DNA from: CAYUQT01 sp964596165
Lineage (GTDB): Bacteria > Planctomycetota > Phycisphaerae > UBA1845 > JAFGLZ01
Assembly (NCBI GenBank): GCA_964596165.1
Contig: CAZQTW010000001.1
Location: 124,001-188,000 of the forward strand
Direction of reading: 5' to 3'
Length of the DNA stretch: 64,000 bases
In this document: one piece after another, positions 1 to 10,017 of the stretch
Layout of the letters: every line of letters begins with the position of its first letter
How positions within the stretch are numbered: the first letter of the stretch is position 1
The notes under the pieces: model-generated
Seen by the model: the letters and a program-made list of their open reading frames with translations, nothing else
Told to the model about the DNA's origin: nothing
Databases searched by the model: none
Translations under genes and position numbers: made by a program

Positions 1-1190
1 TGACGCACGGCGCCTGCTCCGGGCGTGGTATCCATGGCCAACCGCGTGCTGGGAAGGTTCCAACCGTCGACCGAGGCAACAGTTCCGGCACCCGCTCGCC
101 CTCCCAGCGGAAACGTCCTCGTGACGAACGGTTGCTCGCCCACGACGATGCGATATACGAAATCCTCTCTTCCGCGGTAGAGGGAATCGCGGATCTCCAA
201 TTCATACTGGCCGTCCGCGGGGACCTCGTAGAAGAGAACCGGATCGGGGTTGAAGCGGTAATCGTCAGCGAATGCGACCTCCCTTCCCCTGGCGTCGTAC
301 AAGCCCAACGTGGCTTGAAACCAGCCGGGGACGGCGTCGGCAAGGTAGGGAATCAGATGCCGGGCCGATGTCTCAATTACGAGTCTCTGCCCCCGCCTCG
401 CAACGAACCGGAAACGGTCCACGTCCCCCGGCTTGATCTGTCCGTTGATGAGGACCGGGAGAGAAAGCGGGGGTTCCTCCGGCACCGGAATGTTCGGTGG
501 CAGCTCATGGACTTCCAGCTCACGAATCTCCGGGAGCAGTCCCACCTGAAAACACATGGGATTCGTCAACCCTTGAGGGGTCTCGAGCCGGATTTCGCGG
601 TCGCCCGGCTTGGCATGGGCATCGATGACAACCCGGATCAGAACGGATTCGGCGATTTGTGCATTGGGTTGCTTCCTCTTGGAGCCGAGCAATTCGCTTC
701 TGACGTGCAACAGTTCTCTGAGGCTCTTGCTTTCCAGGTTCCGCAACAGGGGGTGCTCCGGTAGTCCGTCCGCTTCCACGTTCGTTGTCGGTTGGCTTCT
801 CGCCGTTGCGGATCGGCTTGACGGTTCCCCGAGCGCGGCCGACTTTCGGCTAGAGGGTGAAATAAAGCGGTTGTGTTGAGACGATTCCGCCAGCCGGCTC
901 TGTATGCATTCCCGCAGACGGTTCTGAATGGCGTCGCGCTGCTCCTTCTGCAGATTGAAGATGGGCCGGTAGTGTTGAATGACGGTTCCGCGCACCCCCG
1001 TGCCCGACACGTGGACGTCCCTGGCGCCTCGGAGATTCTGGCCACCGATGACGATCTCGAACGACTCGCCCCGCTGCCCGCCGGCGGGATAGACATAGCC
1101 GATGTGCGGTTCCCTCGTGTTGGACTGACCCCATGCGGTGACGGCGCACGAGGCCGCCGCCAGAAATGCGATTCGCATGGATACGGTCAT
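1..1190 (-). CDS. PPC-domain exported protein, 3' part beyond window
   Basis: Translating the minus strand from the ATG at 1190 gives an open frame to base 1, about 396 codons with no stop, so the gene continues to the left of the window. The N-terminus is a short signal peptide (MTVSMRIAFLAAASC...). It is followed by a segment reading YVYPAGGQRGESFEIVIGG, typical of planctomycete proteins that carry pre-peptidase C-terminal (PPC) beta-sandwich domains. Further on, text like PGDVDRFRFVARRGQRLVIE and GQYELEIRDSLYRG fits one PPC domain. The start lies 15 bases after the stop of the DUF1501 gene, so the two are probably co-transcribed. Such proteins are predicted to be exported; the exact function is unknown. 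The frame and the first 60 codons were checked base by base, the rest by reading through. Confidence 0.85.
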   Translation of the reverse strand, partial: MTVSMRIAFLAAASCAVTAWGQSNTREPHIGYVYPAGGQRGESFEIVIGGQNLRGARDVHVSGTGVRGTVIQHYRPIFNLQKEQRDAIQNRLRECIQSRLAESSQHNRFISPSSRKSAALGEPSSRSATARSQPTTNVEADGLPEHPLLRNLESKSLRELLHVRSELLGSKRKQPNAQIAESVLIRVVIDAHAKPGDREIRLETPQGLTNPMCFQVGLLPEIRELEVHELPPNIPVPEEPPLSLPVLINGQIKPGDVDRFRFVARRGQRLVIETSARHLIPYLADAVPGWFQATLGLYDARGREVAFADDYRFNPDPVLFYEVPADGQYELEIRDSLYRGREDFVYRIVVGEQPFVTRTFPLGGRAGAGTVASVDGWNLPSTRLAMDTTPGAGAVR

Positions 1191-1205
1191 GGTCGGATTC
1201 CTCGA

Positions 1206-2558
1206 CTACATGATCTCTCTCAGACGGCCGCCGCCCTGTTCGCCGTCCTTGGCACGGGGCATGACCTGTACGGTCAAGCCCCGTGGGTTCGGCAACGGAC
1301 CGTCGGGATCGATCGCGAGCAATTCGTACATGCTGCCGATCAGGTCATGTGGATAGACCGGGCGCGACGCCACCTCCGCCCCTTTGGCGTCCGACGATCC
1401 GACGACATGCCCGCCCTTGAACCCCCCACCGGCCACCACGGCTGAGAAGCACTTGCCATAATGCCCTCGCCCGCCGTTCCAGGGCGGCTGCCAGTCGATC
1501 TTGGGAGTCCTTCCGAACTCGCCACTCCACCACACGATGGTGGTGTCGAGCAGGCCCCGGTCGGCCAGGTCCTGCAACAGCGTCGCCATACCTTGGTCCA
1601 TTTCCGGAAGCTTGCGGCGCATCGTTTCGAAGTGTTGCTTGTGGGTATCCCAACCTTTGTAGTTGATCGTCACGTATGGGACGCCGTGTTCGACCAGTCG
1701 ACGAGCCACCAGGCACGACTGGCCGAACGTACTGCGGCCGTAGCGCGTTCGGATCTCCTCTTTCTCACCGGACAGGTCGAAGAGCTTTCTGGCGTCTCCG
1801 AACATCAGGTCATAGGCCTTCTCCTCGCAACGGTCGAGCTGTTGAAAGCTCGGACATGTGGGCATGGCCCGCCCCAGTGAATCAAGATCGTGGAGGAGTC
1901 TGCGCCGGCTCTGCTGGCGTTGATCCGAGATCCCCGGTGCGATGATCCCCTCCACGGCAAAACGCGGCTGGTTGGGATCGCCGCCGGTCGCAAAGGGCTT
2001 GTATCGCTGTCCGAGGAACCCCGCTTCGGAGAAGCGGCCCTGCGTTTCCGTCAGCACGATGTAGGGAGGAACGAGGCCCTTGTAGCCGTGATCGTAACCC
2101 TTGAACAACGAAACCACGGCGCCGACGGAGGGATAGACCAATCGATCGGGCCGGCGGCCGGTTTGCACGATATACGCCGCCGTTTCGTGCGAATTCACGC
2201 CGTGAGTCATGCTGCGGATGATGGAATATCTATGAGCCTGCTTCGCCAACAGCGGCAGCAACTCTCCGATTCGGATTCCGTCGACATTGGTGGCGATCGG
2301 CTTGTTGAGCGGTCCGCAGTAGTCGTTGCCCGCCTCGGGCTTGGGATCAAAGGTATCCAGGTGCGACGGACCGCCCCACATCCAGATCTGAATGACGGCC
2401 TTGGCTCGCCCCGAGAAGCGTGTGGTCGGCCGTGACGGCGTTGGGGACGCCGCACGAAGACCGCGACCGCCCATGAACGACAGTCCGGCCACCCCGAGAA
2501 GCCCTCGCCTCAAGGCCGCCCGTCGTGTTAGGGCGTTGTGGCTCCGTTGCTCCGTCAT
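1206..2558 (-). CDS. DUF1501 domain protein with twin-arginine signal
   Basis: This is a protein of about 450 residues of the DUF1501 family, a sulfatase/phosphatase-like fold found in large numbers in planctomycetes. The N-terminus contains TRRAALRRGLLGVAG, a twin-arginine export signal. Family blocks visible are IWMWGGPSHLDTFDPKPEA, RSMTHGVNSHETAAY, VPYVTINYKGWDTHKQHFE and WWSGEFGRTPKI. The frame is open upstream to 2600, but the ATG at 2558 has a GAGGG seven bases before it, while the one at 2600 has no well-spaced ribosome binding site. The gene follows the DUF1549/DUF1553 gene closely, the usual pairing in planctomycetes, and precedes a PPC protein. The molecular activity is not established for the family. 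Confidence 0.9.
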   Translation of the reverse strand: MTEQRSHNALTRRAALRRGLLGVAGLSFMGGRGLRAASPTPSRPTTRFSGRAKAVIQIWMWGGPSHLDTFDPKPEAGNDYCGPLNKPIATNVDGIRIGELLPLLAKQAHRYSIIRSMTHGVNSHETAAYIVQTGRRPDRLVYPSVGAVVSLFKGYDHGYKGLVPPYIVLTETQGRFSEAGFLGQRYKPFATGGDPNQPRFAVEGIIAPGISDQRQQSRRRLLHDLDSLGRAMPTCPSFQQLDRCEEKAYDLMFGDARKLFDLSGEKEEIRTRYGRSTFGQSCLVARRLVEHGVPYVTINYKGWDTHKQHFETMRRKLPEMDQGMATLLQDLADRGLLDTTIVWWSGEFGRTPKIDWQPPWNGGRGHYGKCFSAVVAGGGFKGGHVVGSSDAKGAEVASRPVYPHDLIGSMYELLAIDPDGPLPNPRGLTVQVMPRAKDGEQGGGRLREIM

Positions 2559-2609
2559 ACGCATTCCCTCATCTTGATCCGGCGGCGGCATCGGCATCAT
2601 CCACCCCGC

Positions 2610-4175
2610 TCAATGTCGATACAGGAATTCCTTGCTGTTGATCAGCGCCCACGCCAAATCGCTCGCCGCCTGGTCCGGTTTCAATCCGCCGGTTCTGAAG
2701 TATTGCATCGCCGTATCCAACTCAGTCTGGGTGGGGTAACGTGAAAGAATGTTCAGATAGATCGAACGAATGAACTCCGGGCGGTTCTCCCTGAAAAACA
2801 TCGACGACTTGCGAAATCGCCGGCTTCGGTCGATCTTGCCCTGAACCTGACTCGAGTTGAGCAGGTGTAGCCGTTGCGCGTCCGTCGGTTGATTGTTGCG
2901 CTCGGATTCGAGGCCCGTGTCGCGAGGCGGACGGCCGAACATCTCAAGGAACGAACTGGTAATGCTCCCGTCCGCCAGGCAGATCGTTCGCTGATCGGCC
3001 GGAATGAACGAAAACGGCTCCGGAATCGCGCTCGAGTAGCCCTCGCCGGTTCCCGCCAACATGTTCAGGGCGTCGATCAGCACCTCGGCGTCCAGTCGGC
3101 GGACGGGATAGCAGGCAAACAGAACTTCGGCGTTCGGATCGTTGCTACGAAGGATCGAGGATTGCTGATACGTGCGAGAATTGAGAATCAAGCGATAGAT
3201 GTGCCGCAGGTCGTAATGTGCCCCGACCAGTTCCTTTTCGAGACAGGCCAGCAGTTCGGGATTGACGGCCGGGTTGTCGGGTCGGATGTCGTCCGGCTCG
3301 TGGATGATGCCTCGCCCCATGAACCAGGCCCAGACGCGGTTGACGATGTTGCGCGCAAACCACGGGTTCCGAGGGGCGATCAGCCAGTCCGCAAAGACGA
3401 TTCGAGGATCCTGCCCCGGCTTGATGTGTACCTCGGTGCCGTCGGGAAAGGCCGCCTCCAGCGGCGACGTCTTGGCCGGGTCCAGGCAGACGATTTCCTC
3501 TTTCCACTCCCTCGTTGACTTGTAGGCGATCCGCGAGAAGAAGGATTCCATGGCCTTGCGACGGCTCTCAGGCCATGTGTCGAGACGCGACCCCATGAAC
3601 GTAAGCGCCACCGCGGCCGCAATGGCGGAGGGTTCGCGACCCTGGACCGCGCGGTAGAAGTTCACCGGCGGGACACGAAAGTTGCTACCGCTGGAGGTCA
3701 GCAATTCGCGGGCGAATTGGTCGTAAGGCATGTTCGTCCGGACGGCGTCACGAATCCATCGATGGTAGGCCTGCACCGCGTTTGGCCACAGGTTGATGGG
3801 AAACTCCGACTTGACGCGCAGCAGATCGCACCACTTCAGGGCCCAATAGTCGCCGAACTCCTGTCGCTCCATGAGGGCGTCGATCAGCATTCTGCGTTTG
3901 TCCGGTCGCCGGTCCTCCAGAAACCTCTGAACCTCTCTGGGCTCAGGCAGCGTACCGATAACATCGAGGTAAACACGTCGGACAAAGACCTCGTCGGAAC
4001 AACGATGGGCGGGATTGACTCCCCGTCTCTTCAACGCAGCCAGCACCACGTCGTCGATAGGACCGGTGGGTGTAAACGCGCCGTCGCTTTCAAATGGGCG
4101 CACAAGGGATGGCTGATCCGCCCGCACCTGAAGGGTCGCCATGCACACAATGGCCACAAGCAGGGATTCCTTCAT
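2610..4175 (-). CDS. DUF1549/DUF1553 (PSD1-type) exported protein
   Basis: The product is about 521 residues. It begins with a Sec signal peptide (MKESLLVAIVCMATLQVRAD); this ATG was chosen because it sits directly before the signal, whereas the open frame reaches 4199. The N-terminal half shows the DUF1549 block (IDDVVLAALKRRG, VRRVYLDVIGTLPEP, YDQFARELLTSSG). The C-terminal half shows DUF1553 (FARNIVNRVWAWFMGRGI, LILNSRTYQQSS, ALNMLAGTGEG, YLNILSRYPTQTE). No cytochrome-c CxxCH site is present, unlike the longer planctomycete relatives, and the protein is shorter than many full-length members. It is the first gene of a run with the DUF1501 and PPC genes. Function in the family is unproven. 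Confidence 0.9.
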   Translation of the reverse strand: MKESLLVAIVCMATLQVRADQPSLVRPFESDGAFTPTGPIDDVVLAALKRRGVNPAHRCSDEVFVRRVYLDVIGTLPEPREVQRFLEDRRPDKRRMLIDALMERQEFGDYWALKWCDLLRVKSEFPINLWPNAVQAYHRWIRDAVRTNMPYDQFARELLTSSGSNFRVPPVNFYRAVQGREPSAIAAAVALTFMGSRLDTWPESRRKAMESFFSRIAYKSTREWKEEIVCLDPAKTSPLEAAFPDGTEVHIKPGQDPRIVFADWLIAPRNPWFARNIVNRVWAWFMGRGIIHEPDDIRPDNPAVNPELLACLEKELVGAHYDLRHIYRLILNSRTYQQSSILRSNDPNAEVLFACYPVRRLDAEVLIDALNMLAGTGEGYSSAIPEPFSFIPADQRTICLADGSITSSFLEMFGRPPRDTGLESERNNQPTDAQRLHLLNSSQVQGKIDRSRRFRKSSMFFRENRPEFIRSIYLNILSRYPTQTELDTAMQYFRTGGLKPDQAASDLAWALINSKEFLYRH

Positions 4176-4223
4176 AGGGTCTTCCCGTAGCATTTTCAAA
4201 CAACCAAACGCTTGGCGGCGTCA

Positions 4224-4252
4224 CTTATTTCACGATTGATCGATCCGGTTAA
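4224..4252 (-). promoter_or_regulatory. putative sigma70-type promoter of the DUF1549/DUF1501/PPC run
   Basis: Reading the minus strand, TTAACC (4247-4252) and AATAAG (4224-4229) are separated by 17 bases. Each hexamer matches the consensus at 4 of 6 positions. The spacing to the DUF1549/DUF1553 start at 4175 is plausible. The match is moderate only. Confidence 0.35.
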
Positions 4253-4775
4253 GAGGCCTCCCGGCGAGTGCGGTATCTGCACAAGCACTCGAACCGCCTA
4301 CTATTCCAGAACGACTTCTCGACGAGGGCTCTTCCGGACCGCCTGGAGATCGGCGCAAGCCTTCTCCCACGTCTTCTGGGGAACGGTCGGTTTCTTACGG
4401 TTCGGACGGAGGTCCCCGGTGCACACCGGATCGGGTAAGGCCCCGCTTCGACAGGGCATGGAGGACACAGCCGGGGAAGGCGGGCAAACCCCGAAGGATC
4501 GGCTCCCTGGCGTTCCGTCGCCGAGCGGGCACGGGCCGGATGGATGCAGGCGGGGTCGACGTGCTCGGAGAACGCCTCTCGGATGGCATCCGACATTGCC
4601 GCCCTCGCGATTCGACTGAAGGACGACAATACCAATGGAAGCGGAGAAACAAAGACATCGACCGGCACGCCACGGCGCGCATCCGGTCGACGTCCGTATC
4701 CCTCGATCCGTCCCGACCGAAGTCGCGTATGTCCTCCGAACGGGACCGTCTATCACCCGCGGCCCCAAGCCGCTT
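4253..4775. other. non-coding stretch, nothing recognised
   Basis: About 520 bases lie between the end of the C10 protease gene and the promoter of the DUF1549 gene. Several overlapping GC-rich open frames cross it on both strands, but none shows a family motif, a plausible ribosome binding site or sensible amino-acid composition. No tRNA, repeat or strong terminator hairpin was found by eye. Confidence 0.5.
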
Positions 4776-7700
4776 CTATCGACGTCCATTCTTGCGGGTT
4801 GAGCCGACCCCGCGGACCAGCCCGCTCACCAACAACGCGAATCCCAGAATCGTCAGCCCGGCCTGAGTACCGCACAACCCGGCGGGCAGATCACCCGACC
4901 TCGAGAACACGGCAACCACGTCCTTGTTCGCGTCCATTGTCACATACAACGGGTCGGCCGTACCGCTCGCGTCGCCGCCCCAGCCCGTGAAGACCATCCC
5001 TTCCTCGGGAGGCGCCGGAACGGACAGGGCGACCACGGCGCCTTGGTTGTGGTCCGATCGCACGGGCGAACCCGCACCCGCCGGCAGCGTGCTCACCGTC
5101 AGCGTAAACGTGGGAAGCTTGTTGACGATGGTCATCGGCAGTCGGGCCGTCAGACTCTTGCCGTCCTGAGTGTAGCTGGCATAGACCTCGCAGTAGCTGT
5201 CCGAATTGACCTGCCCGGCGGTGACCTTGCCCGCGGTTACGCTCGCAAAGGCCTGCGTGGACAACCACCAAGACGCCTGCGAGGTTCCATCCTTAATGGT
5301 ACCGTCACTCATCGTCACCTGGGCGAGGCACTGGGTCGACTGACCTTCCTCCAGGGTGGAGGATCCGATGATCGTCAGGCCCACCGGCGTGACTTTCTGG
5401 AAGGTCGCCGTATACGTCATGGCCGAGCCGACCGTCACCGTACGGCCGGCTGACTTGTTGCCGTCGGACCAACTGTCGAAGACATATGTCGCGCCGCCCG
5501 TGTCGGTCTGCGGCGTGGCGACCGCGATCTGATGCATGCTGGCCGGCTCCCAATCGAAGCTTTGAACGGTTGTGTAGTTCTGACCGTCAACGGTGACAAC
5601 CAACCCCACATTGGCCGGCGACACACCGACCGAGATCGTCACCTTGGCGACCAGAACCGACAGCACCCAACTCGCGTCACTGCTCCCCGCCGCGTTTGTC
5701 GCGCGGATACTGATGGCGTGCTGAGAACCCGGGTTGGAGGCGTTCGCCCACGTCACTACGCCGGTTGTCGGAGCGATGGTCATCCCCGGCGGACCGGACA
5801 CGAGCGACCACGTCACCGGCAAGGTCCCTTGCGTTAGCGTCGGCGTGACGCTGGTATACGTTTGACCGGCGGTTACCTGGGCGTTTGCCATCGGAGCGAT
5901 CACCGGTGGAAGCGTCGGCTTCTGCACGGTGAGGCGCCAGGACCGATCCCCCTTGCCGGCGGCGTTGGTCGCTCGAATCGTAATGGTATAGGGCACGCTC
6001 GACACAACAGGGTTGGGCCAGTGTACCACGCCGGTCGAACTGATCGTCATCCCCGTGGGACCCGCCACCAGCCACCACGTGAACGGCTGGGTGCCGGTTA
6101 CCGATGGGGTGGGTCCCGTGTAGGCCTGACCTTCGATGGCATTCGCATCGGCGATCGGCGCGATGACCGGGGCCACCGGCGGATCCGTGACCGTCAACTG
6201 CCAGCTCTCATCGGCCGTGCCCACCGCGTTCGTGGCGCGGATCGTGACGGTGAACGGACTGCCCGCACTGGTCGGATTCGGCCAAAATACCACACCGGTG
6301 TTCGGGTCGGGCATCTCCATTCCAAGCGGCCCTTGCAAGAGCATCCAAGTGATCGGCTGGGTTCCTGTGGCGACCGGCGTCGGCCCCGTGTAGGGTGTTC
6401 CCGACGGTATGTTTGCGTCGCCGATCGGCGTGATGTTCGGCGCGGTGGGTCTCGGGCTGACGGCGACATAGAACGCCACCTCGGCCGCCTGGTCCGGCCC
6501 CGCCGGATTGGTCGCTCGAATGATCACTTGGCGCGGACTGCCGGCGATGTTCGGCTCCGGCCAGTGAACGACACCCGCGGCGTCGATGGTCATGGTTGCC
6601 GGCCCCGCGGCCAGCGACCATACGATCGGCGGGGTGCCGGTCGCGTTGGGTTCCGGACCGTCGAAGGCCGTGCCTTCAACCGCTTGGAACACCTCGTTTG
6701 GCGACGGGTAGGTGATCTGCGGCGCAACGGGCGCCGGATCTATCGTCAACAACCACGATTCCTCGTCAAAGATGTTCGGGCCGTTCGTCGCTTTGATCGT
6801 CACCGTGAACGGGCTGCCAGTCGTGGTCGGATTGGGCCACTGCACCACACCCGTGCCTGTGTTGATCGACATCCCACTCGGTCCGGCCGAGAGGGACCAC
6901 GTCACCGGCAACGTCCCCTGAACGAGCGTGGGCGTCGGACCCGTGTAGGCTGTGCCGGCCACTCCGTTCGCGTCGGGAATCTCGGCAATCACCGGCGGAT
7001 CAACGAGGGTGAGTTTCCATGATTCCGTGTCTTCTCCGGACCCGTTCCGGGCCTTGATCGTGACGTTGACCTGCCCGGCGGGAGACGGATCAGGCCACGT
7101 TACCACGCCGTTGGCGTCGATTGTCATCCCGCTCGGGCCACTGACAACCGACCACTCAAACGGCATCGTGCCGGTGGCCGAGGGCGTCGGGCCGACGTAG
7201 GGCGTCCCGGTGGGAATCGTCGCATCGGGAATGTCCGCGATCACCGGCGGAGCCTGCGCGATTCGCAGCGTCCACGACTCGGTGTCGAACTGATGGTCGC
7301 CCGAGTTCTCCGCCCTGATCGTCACAACGACCGTACCGCCCGCCGGGCTCGGATTCGGCCAGCTCACCACGCCCGTGTTCGGATCGATGGTCATGCCCGA
7401 CGGCACGGCGTTCGCATCCTCAAACGACCACACGATCGGCTCGATCCCTTGCGTCAGGGCCGGCGTCGGACCCGTGTACGCCTGATTGAACGGAATGTTC
7501 GCGTCAGGTATGTCTTCGATGATCGGCGCGCCCGGCGGCAGGGTGATCGTCAGGTTCCAGAGCTCCGTGTCGAAACCACCCACGTTCTCAGCCTTGATCG
7601 TAATCGGAATCACGCTGCGCGACGGGCGAGGATTCGGCCAGCTCACCACACCGGTGCTGGGGTCGATCGTCATCCCCGCCGGCACGGCGATCGGATCGGC

Positions 7701-9908
7701 AAACGACCACGTCACCGGCTCGGTCCCCTGCGTCAGGGTCGGCGTCGGACCGGTGTATGCTTGGCTGGCGGCCACCTGCCCGTCCGGAATGTCGGCGATG
7801 ACCGGCGGCAGAGCAATCGTGAGCGTCCATGTTTCCGTGTCCTCGGCCACGATGTTCTTGGCCTTGATTTCGACGGCGTGCTGCGTGCCGGGCGACTGGG
7901 GGTTGGGCCACGTCACCACACCCGTGTTGGGATCGATCGTCAGACCGGCCGGACCGCCGACCAACGACCACACCACCGGAAGACTGGCCGAATTCACGCT
8001 CGGTGTCACCGTGTAAGCCACACCCGCCTTGATCGTCTGGTTCGCAATATCCGCGATCGTCGGCGGTTCCTTGACGGCAAGCTGCCACGATTCGGTGTCC
8101 GAACCGGCCGAATTCTCGGCACGGATCGTCACCGTAAACGGACTCCCCTGCGACGTTGGCGCGGGCCACGAAACAACGCCCGTGCCCGGATCAATCGTCA
8201 TCCCGGTCGGCCCGCTATCCAACGACCACGTGATCGGAGGCGACCCCTGGCTGAGGGTGGGCGTAGGACCGGTGTACGCGACTCCCGCTGCCCAATTCGC
8301 GTCGGGGATCTCGGCGATCACCGGTGGCGCGGCCACAACCGTCAACCTGAACGTCGTTTCGCCGTCGCCCGCTTCGTTGTGGGCACGCAGCGATACGATG
8401 CGAACGCTACCGATGGGACTGGGATTGGCCCAACGGATCACACCGTTGGTCGAGTCAATCGTCATACCGGCGACGTTCGGATCACTGGGGTTGACAAAGG
8501 ACCACGTGCACGGCCGGCTGCGCGTCGCCAAGGTGATCTCGGGAACCCCGCTGGTCCAGGCAATACCTTCGGGCACGTTGGCGTCGGCGACCGTCGCAAT
8601 GACGGGTGCCGGAGGCAAGAGTACGCTGCCGCCGAAAGCGCTCCAGGGCCTTGGCATGCCGCCTTCCGTACAGTTGGTGTTCACATACCAACCGTCCGTG
8701 CTCCCCGCCCAGCCAAAGTTGAGATGGTACATCGTCGGCTGAAGGGCCGGGTTGCTGCTTTCCCAGATGCCGTCGCAGACAATCGCGTGCCCTTCAGGAC
8801 CGAATTCAGGCGGCGTCACAATGTCGGCGACACCACACCAGGCAACGCGACCGTTCTTCAGATCATCATCCAAGGCTGCGGTCGAATTCCTGTACCCCAC
8901 CCGGGGGTGGCCCAGCCCGCAACCGCCCGCCGAACCGGAACTCGAGTAGGACATTTGTGTGGCCACACCCATTGCGTACATCAGGCGTCCGATCATGTCG
9001 TCCGTGGGGTGGTTCGGATCCGAAGGGTTGCCGGTATAGATCATTTGCGGGATGTCGGCCGTGTCGGCATCGATCGGAATGATACGGGGCGGCGCATTGG
9101 GCGGCAGTGGAGGCGTTCTCTCTGATATGTAGCTGTCGGTCGCGCCGGGGCTGCCCGGAGGGCCACCCAGAAAGTCGATTGAATGGGGCCACATCCAATA
9201 GTTGGCAACCTGAGCGGATGCCGTTGCGGCGCAGCCCGTTGCGCACCGATCGCCCGTGATCGGATCGATCGGACAGTACATGTTGTAGGGATAGCCCTGG
9301 CTCCACTGCGTGTCCATCCACGGCCCCCAGATCTGCTGCCCGGCGGCGGGCGCGGCGTCAGGTCCGCCGTCGCCCCCCCCTTCATCGGAGGCACCCGCCA
9401 GACTGGTCCACTGCGTCCGATTTCGCATCAGCTCGGCGTTTCCCGTTCTCGTCCGAGCAGCGTGACGCTCCTTCAGGTCGTATCGAACGATGTACAGCAG
9501 GAGATTCTCCTTGCACTCCTGGAATGAGAAGCTGCTGTCCAGCGAGAAGGCGATGACGGGCGAGAGGTCGGTATCCGACGAGGTGACGACATAGCCAACC
9601 GGCTGAAGCTGTGTGACGTAGCCCAGCACCTTTCCGGTGTCGGGGTCTCGCAAGGGCGCGGTGTTCCTTTTCGTCGGCGCGGCCTCGCGGAGGCCGGCGG
9701 CCTTGGCGTATGACGGGATTCGCGAACGGCCCCTCAGGACGTGACCGCGCCACTCGGAGTGCTTGCGCTGTACGAACTGAGCGGCCCGCCCTTCGGCCGT
9801 CGCTTGATCGACCGGCTCGGCAAAGACCGACGGCCCGATGATCAGCGAAAGCACCGCACCGAGTAACAGCCACGTTCGAGCCCTGAACGACCCTGCTCGT
9901 GCCCTCAT
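4776..9908 (-). CDS. C10 (streptopain-like) cysteine protease with Ig-like repeats and C-terminal anchor
   Basis: The open frame begins at 9968, but the ATG at 9908 is preferred. It is preceded by AGGGGTG and starts a clear signal peptide (RTWLLLGAVLSLIIGPSVFA). Counting from 9968, residues 51-175 resemble the C10 pro-peptide. The catalytic core follows: Cys246 in CATGCAATASAQVANYW, His394 in EGHAIVCDGIW, and the conserved YHLNFGWAGSTDGWY. Residues about 455-1440 are some 11 copies of an 85-95 residue Ig-like (He_PIG-type) repeat with the signature PxIADIPDAN...YTGPTP...GMTIDP.TGVVSWPNP. Two InlB-like beta repeats follow (FDSWSDGNKSAG, FTGWGGDASGTADP). The last 35 residues are a Cys-containing motif, a hydrophobic helix and a basic tail. 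Predicted role: an exported, surface-retained protease held away from the cell on a repeat stalk. Substrate unknown. Confidence 0.88.
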   Translation of the reverse strand: MRARAGSFRARTWLLLGAVLSLIIGPSVFAEPVDQATAEGRAAQFVQRKHSEWRGHVLRGRSRIPSYAKAAGLREAAPTKRNTAPLRDPDTGKVLGYVTQLQPVGYVVTSSDTDLSPVIAFSLDSSFSFQECKENLLLYIVRYDLKERHAARTRTGNAELMRNRTQWTSLAGASDEGGGDGGPDAAPAAGQQIWGPWMDTQWSQGYPYNMYCPIDPITGDRCATGCAATASAQVANYWMWPHSIDFLGGPPGSPGATDSYISERTPPLPPNAPPRIIPIDADTADIPQMIYTGNPSDPNHPTDDMIGRLMYAMGVATQMSYSSSGSAGGCGLGHPRVGYRNSTAALDDDLKNGRVAWCGVADIVTPPEFGPEGHAIVCDGIWESSNPALQPTMYHLNFGWAGSTDGWYVNTNCTEGGMPRPWSAFGGSVLLPPAPVIATVADANVPEGIAWTSGVPEITLATRSRPCTWSFVNPSDPNVAGMTIDSTNGVIRWANPSPIGSVRIVSLRAHNEAGDGETTFRLTVVAAPPVIAEIPDANWAAGVAYTGPTPTLSQGSPPITWSLDSGPTGMTIDPGTGVVSWPAPTSQGSPFTVTIRAENSAGSDTESWQLAVKEPPTIADIANQTIKAGVAYTVTPSVNSASLPVVWSLVGGPAGLTIDPNTGVVTWPNPQSPGTQHAVEIKAKNIVAEDTETWTLTIALPPVIADIPDGQVAASQAYTGPTPTLTQGTEPVTWSFADPIAVPAGMTIDPSTGVVSWPNPRPSRSVIPITIKAENVGGFDTELWNLTITLPPGAPIIEDIPDANIPFNQAYTGPTPALTQGIEPIVWSFEDANAVPSGMTIDPNTGVVSWPNPSPAGGTVVVTIRAENSGDHQFDTESWTLRIAQAPPVIADIPDATIPTGTPYVGPTPSATGTMPFEWSVVSGPSGMTIDANGVVTWPDPSPAGQVNVTIKARNGSGEDTESWKLTLVDPPVIAEIPDANGVAGTAYTGPTPTLVQGTLPVTWSLSAGPSGMSINTGTGVVQWPNPTTTGSPFTVTIKATNGPNIFDEESWLLTIDPAPVAPQITYPSPNEVFQAVEGTAFDGPEPNATGTPPIVWSLAAGPATMTIDAAGVVHWPEPNIAGSPRQVIIRATNPAGPDQAAEVAFYVAVSPRPTAPNITPIGDANIPSGTPYTGPTPVATGTQPITWMLLQGPLGMEMPDPNTGVVFWPNPTSAGSPFTVTIRATNAVGTADESWQLTVTDPPVAPVIAPIADANAIEGQAYTGPTPSVTGTQPFTWWLVAGPTGMTISSTGVVHWPNPVVSSVPYTITIRATNAAGKGDRSWRLTVQKPTLPPVIAPMANAQVTAGQTYTSVTPTLTQGTLPVTWSLVSGPPGMTIAPTTGVVTWANASNPGSQHAISIRATNAAGSSDASWVLSVLVAKVTISVGVSPANVGLVVTVDGQNYTTVQSFDWEPASMHQIAVATPQTDTGGATYVFDSWSDGNKSAGRTVTVGSAMTYTATFQKVTPVGLTIIGSSTLEEGQSTQCLAQVTMSDGTIKDGTSQASWWLSTQAFASVTAGKVTAGQVNSDSYCEVYASYTQDGKSLTARLPMTIVNKLPTFTLTVSTLPAGAGSPVRSDHNQGAVVALSVPAPPEEGMVFTGWGGDASGTADPLYVTMDANKDVVAVFSRSGDLPAGLCGTQAGLTILGFALLVSGLVRGVGSTRKNGRR
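5650..8610 (-). repeat. about 11 tandem Ig-like repeats inside the C10 protease gene
   Basis: Protein-level tandem repeats of roughly 85-95 codons. Each opens with a V/I-I-A-x-I-x-D-A-N motif and contains TGPTP, PxTWSL, GMTIDP and GVVxWPNP. The copies are clearly related but not identical, so this is an old, diverged array rather than a recent expansion. Confidence 0.85.
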
Positions 9909-10017
9909 GAGAATCACCCCTGCAAGTCCGGCAATCGCCTCCGGAGTCTCACGTCCCGTGTCTCGCAATCTTTCCCACCGTCATCCCGTTGGGTTGTGGC
10001 AACTCAGTCTTCACCAT

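Noticed and set aside
4249..4789. Several overlapping open frames in the 4.2-4.8 kb gap
   Set aside because: They conflict with one another, lack ribosome binding sites and motifs, and look like random GC-rich frames.
5650..8610. Regular repeats considered as a CRISPR array
   Set aside because: The repeat unit is about 260-290 bases, diverged and in frame with a protein; there are no short identical repeats with spacers.
7293..9125. Long plus-strand open frame of about 610 codons opposite the C10 protease gene
   Set aside because: Very arginine- and histidine-rich, no family motifs, and fully antisense to a gene with clear protease and Ig-repeat homology. It is a by-product of GC-rich codon use.
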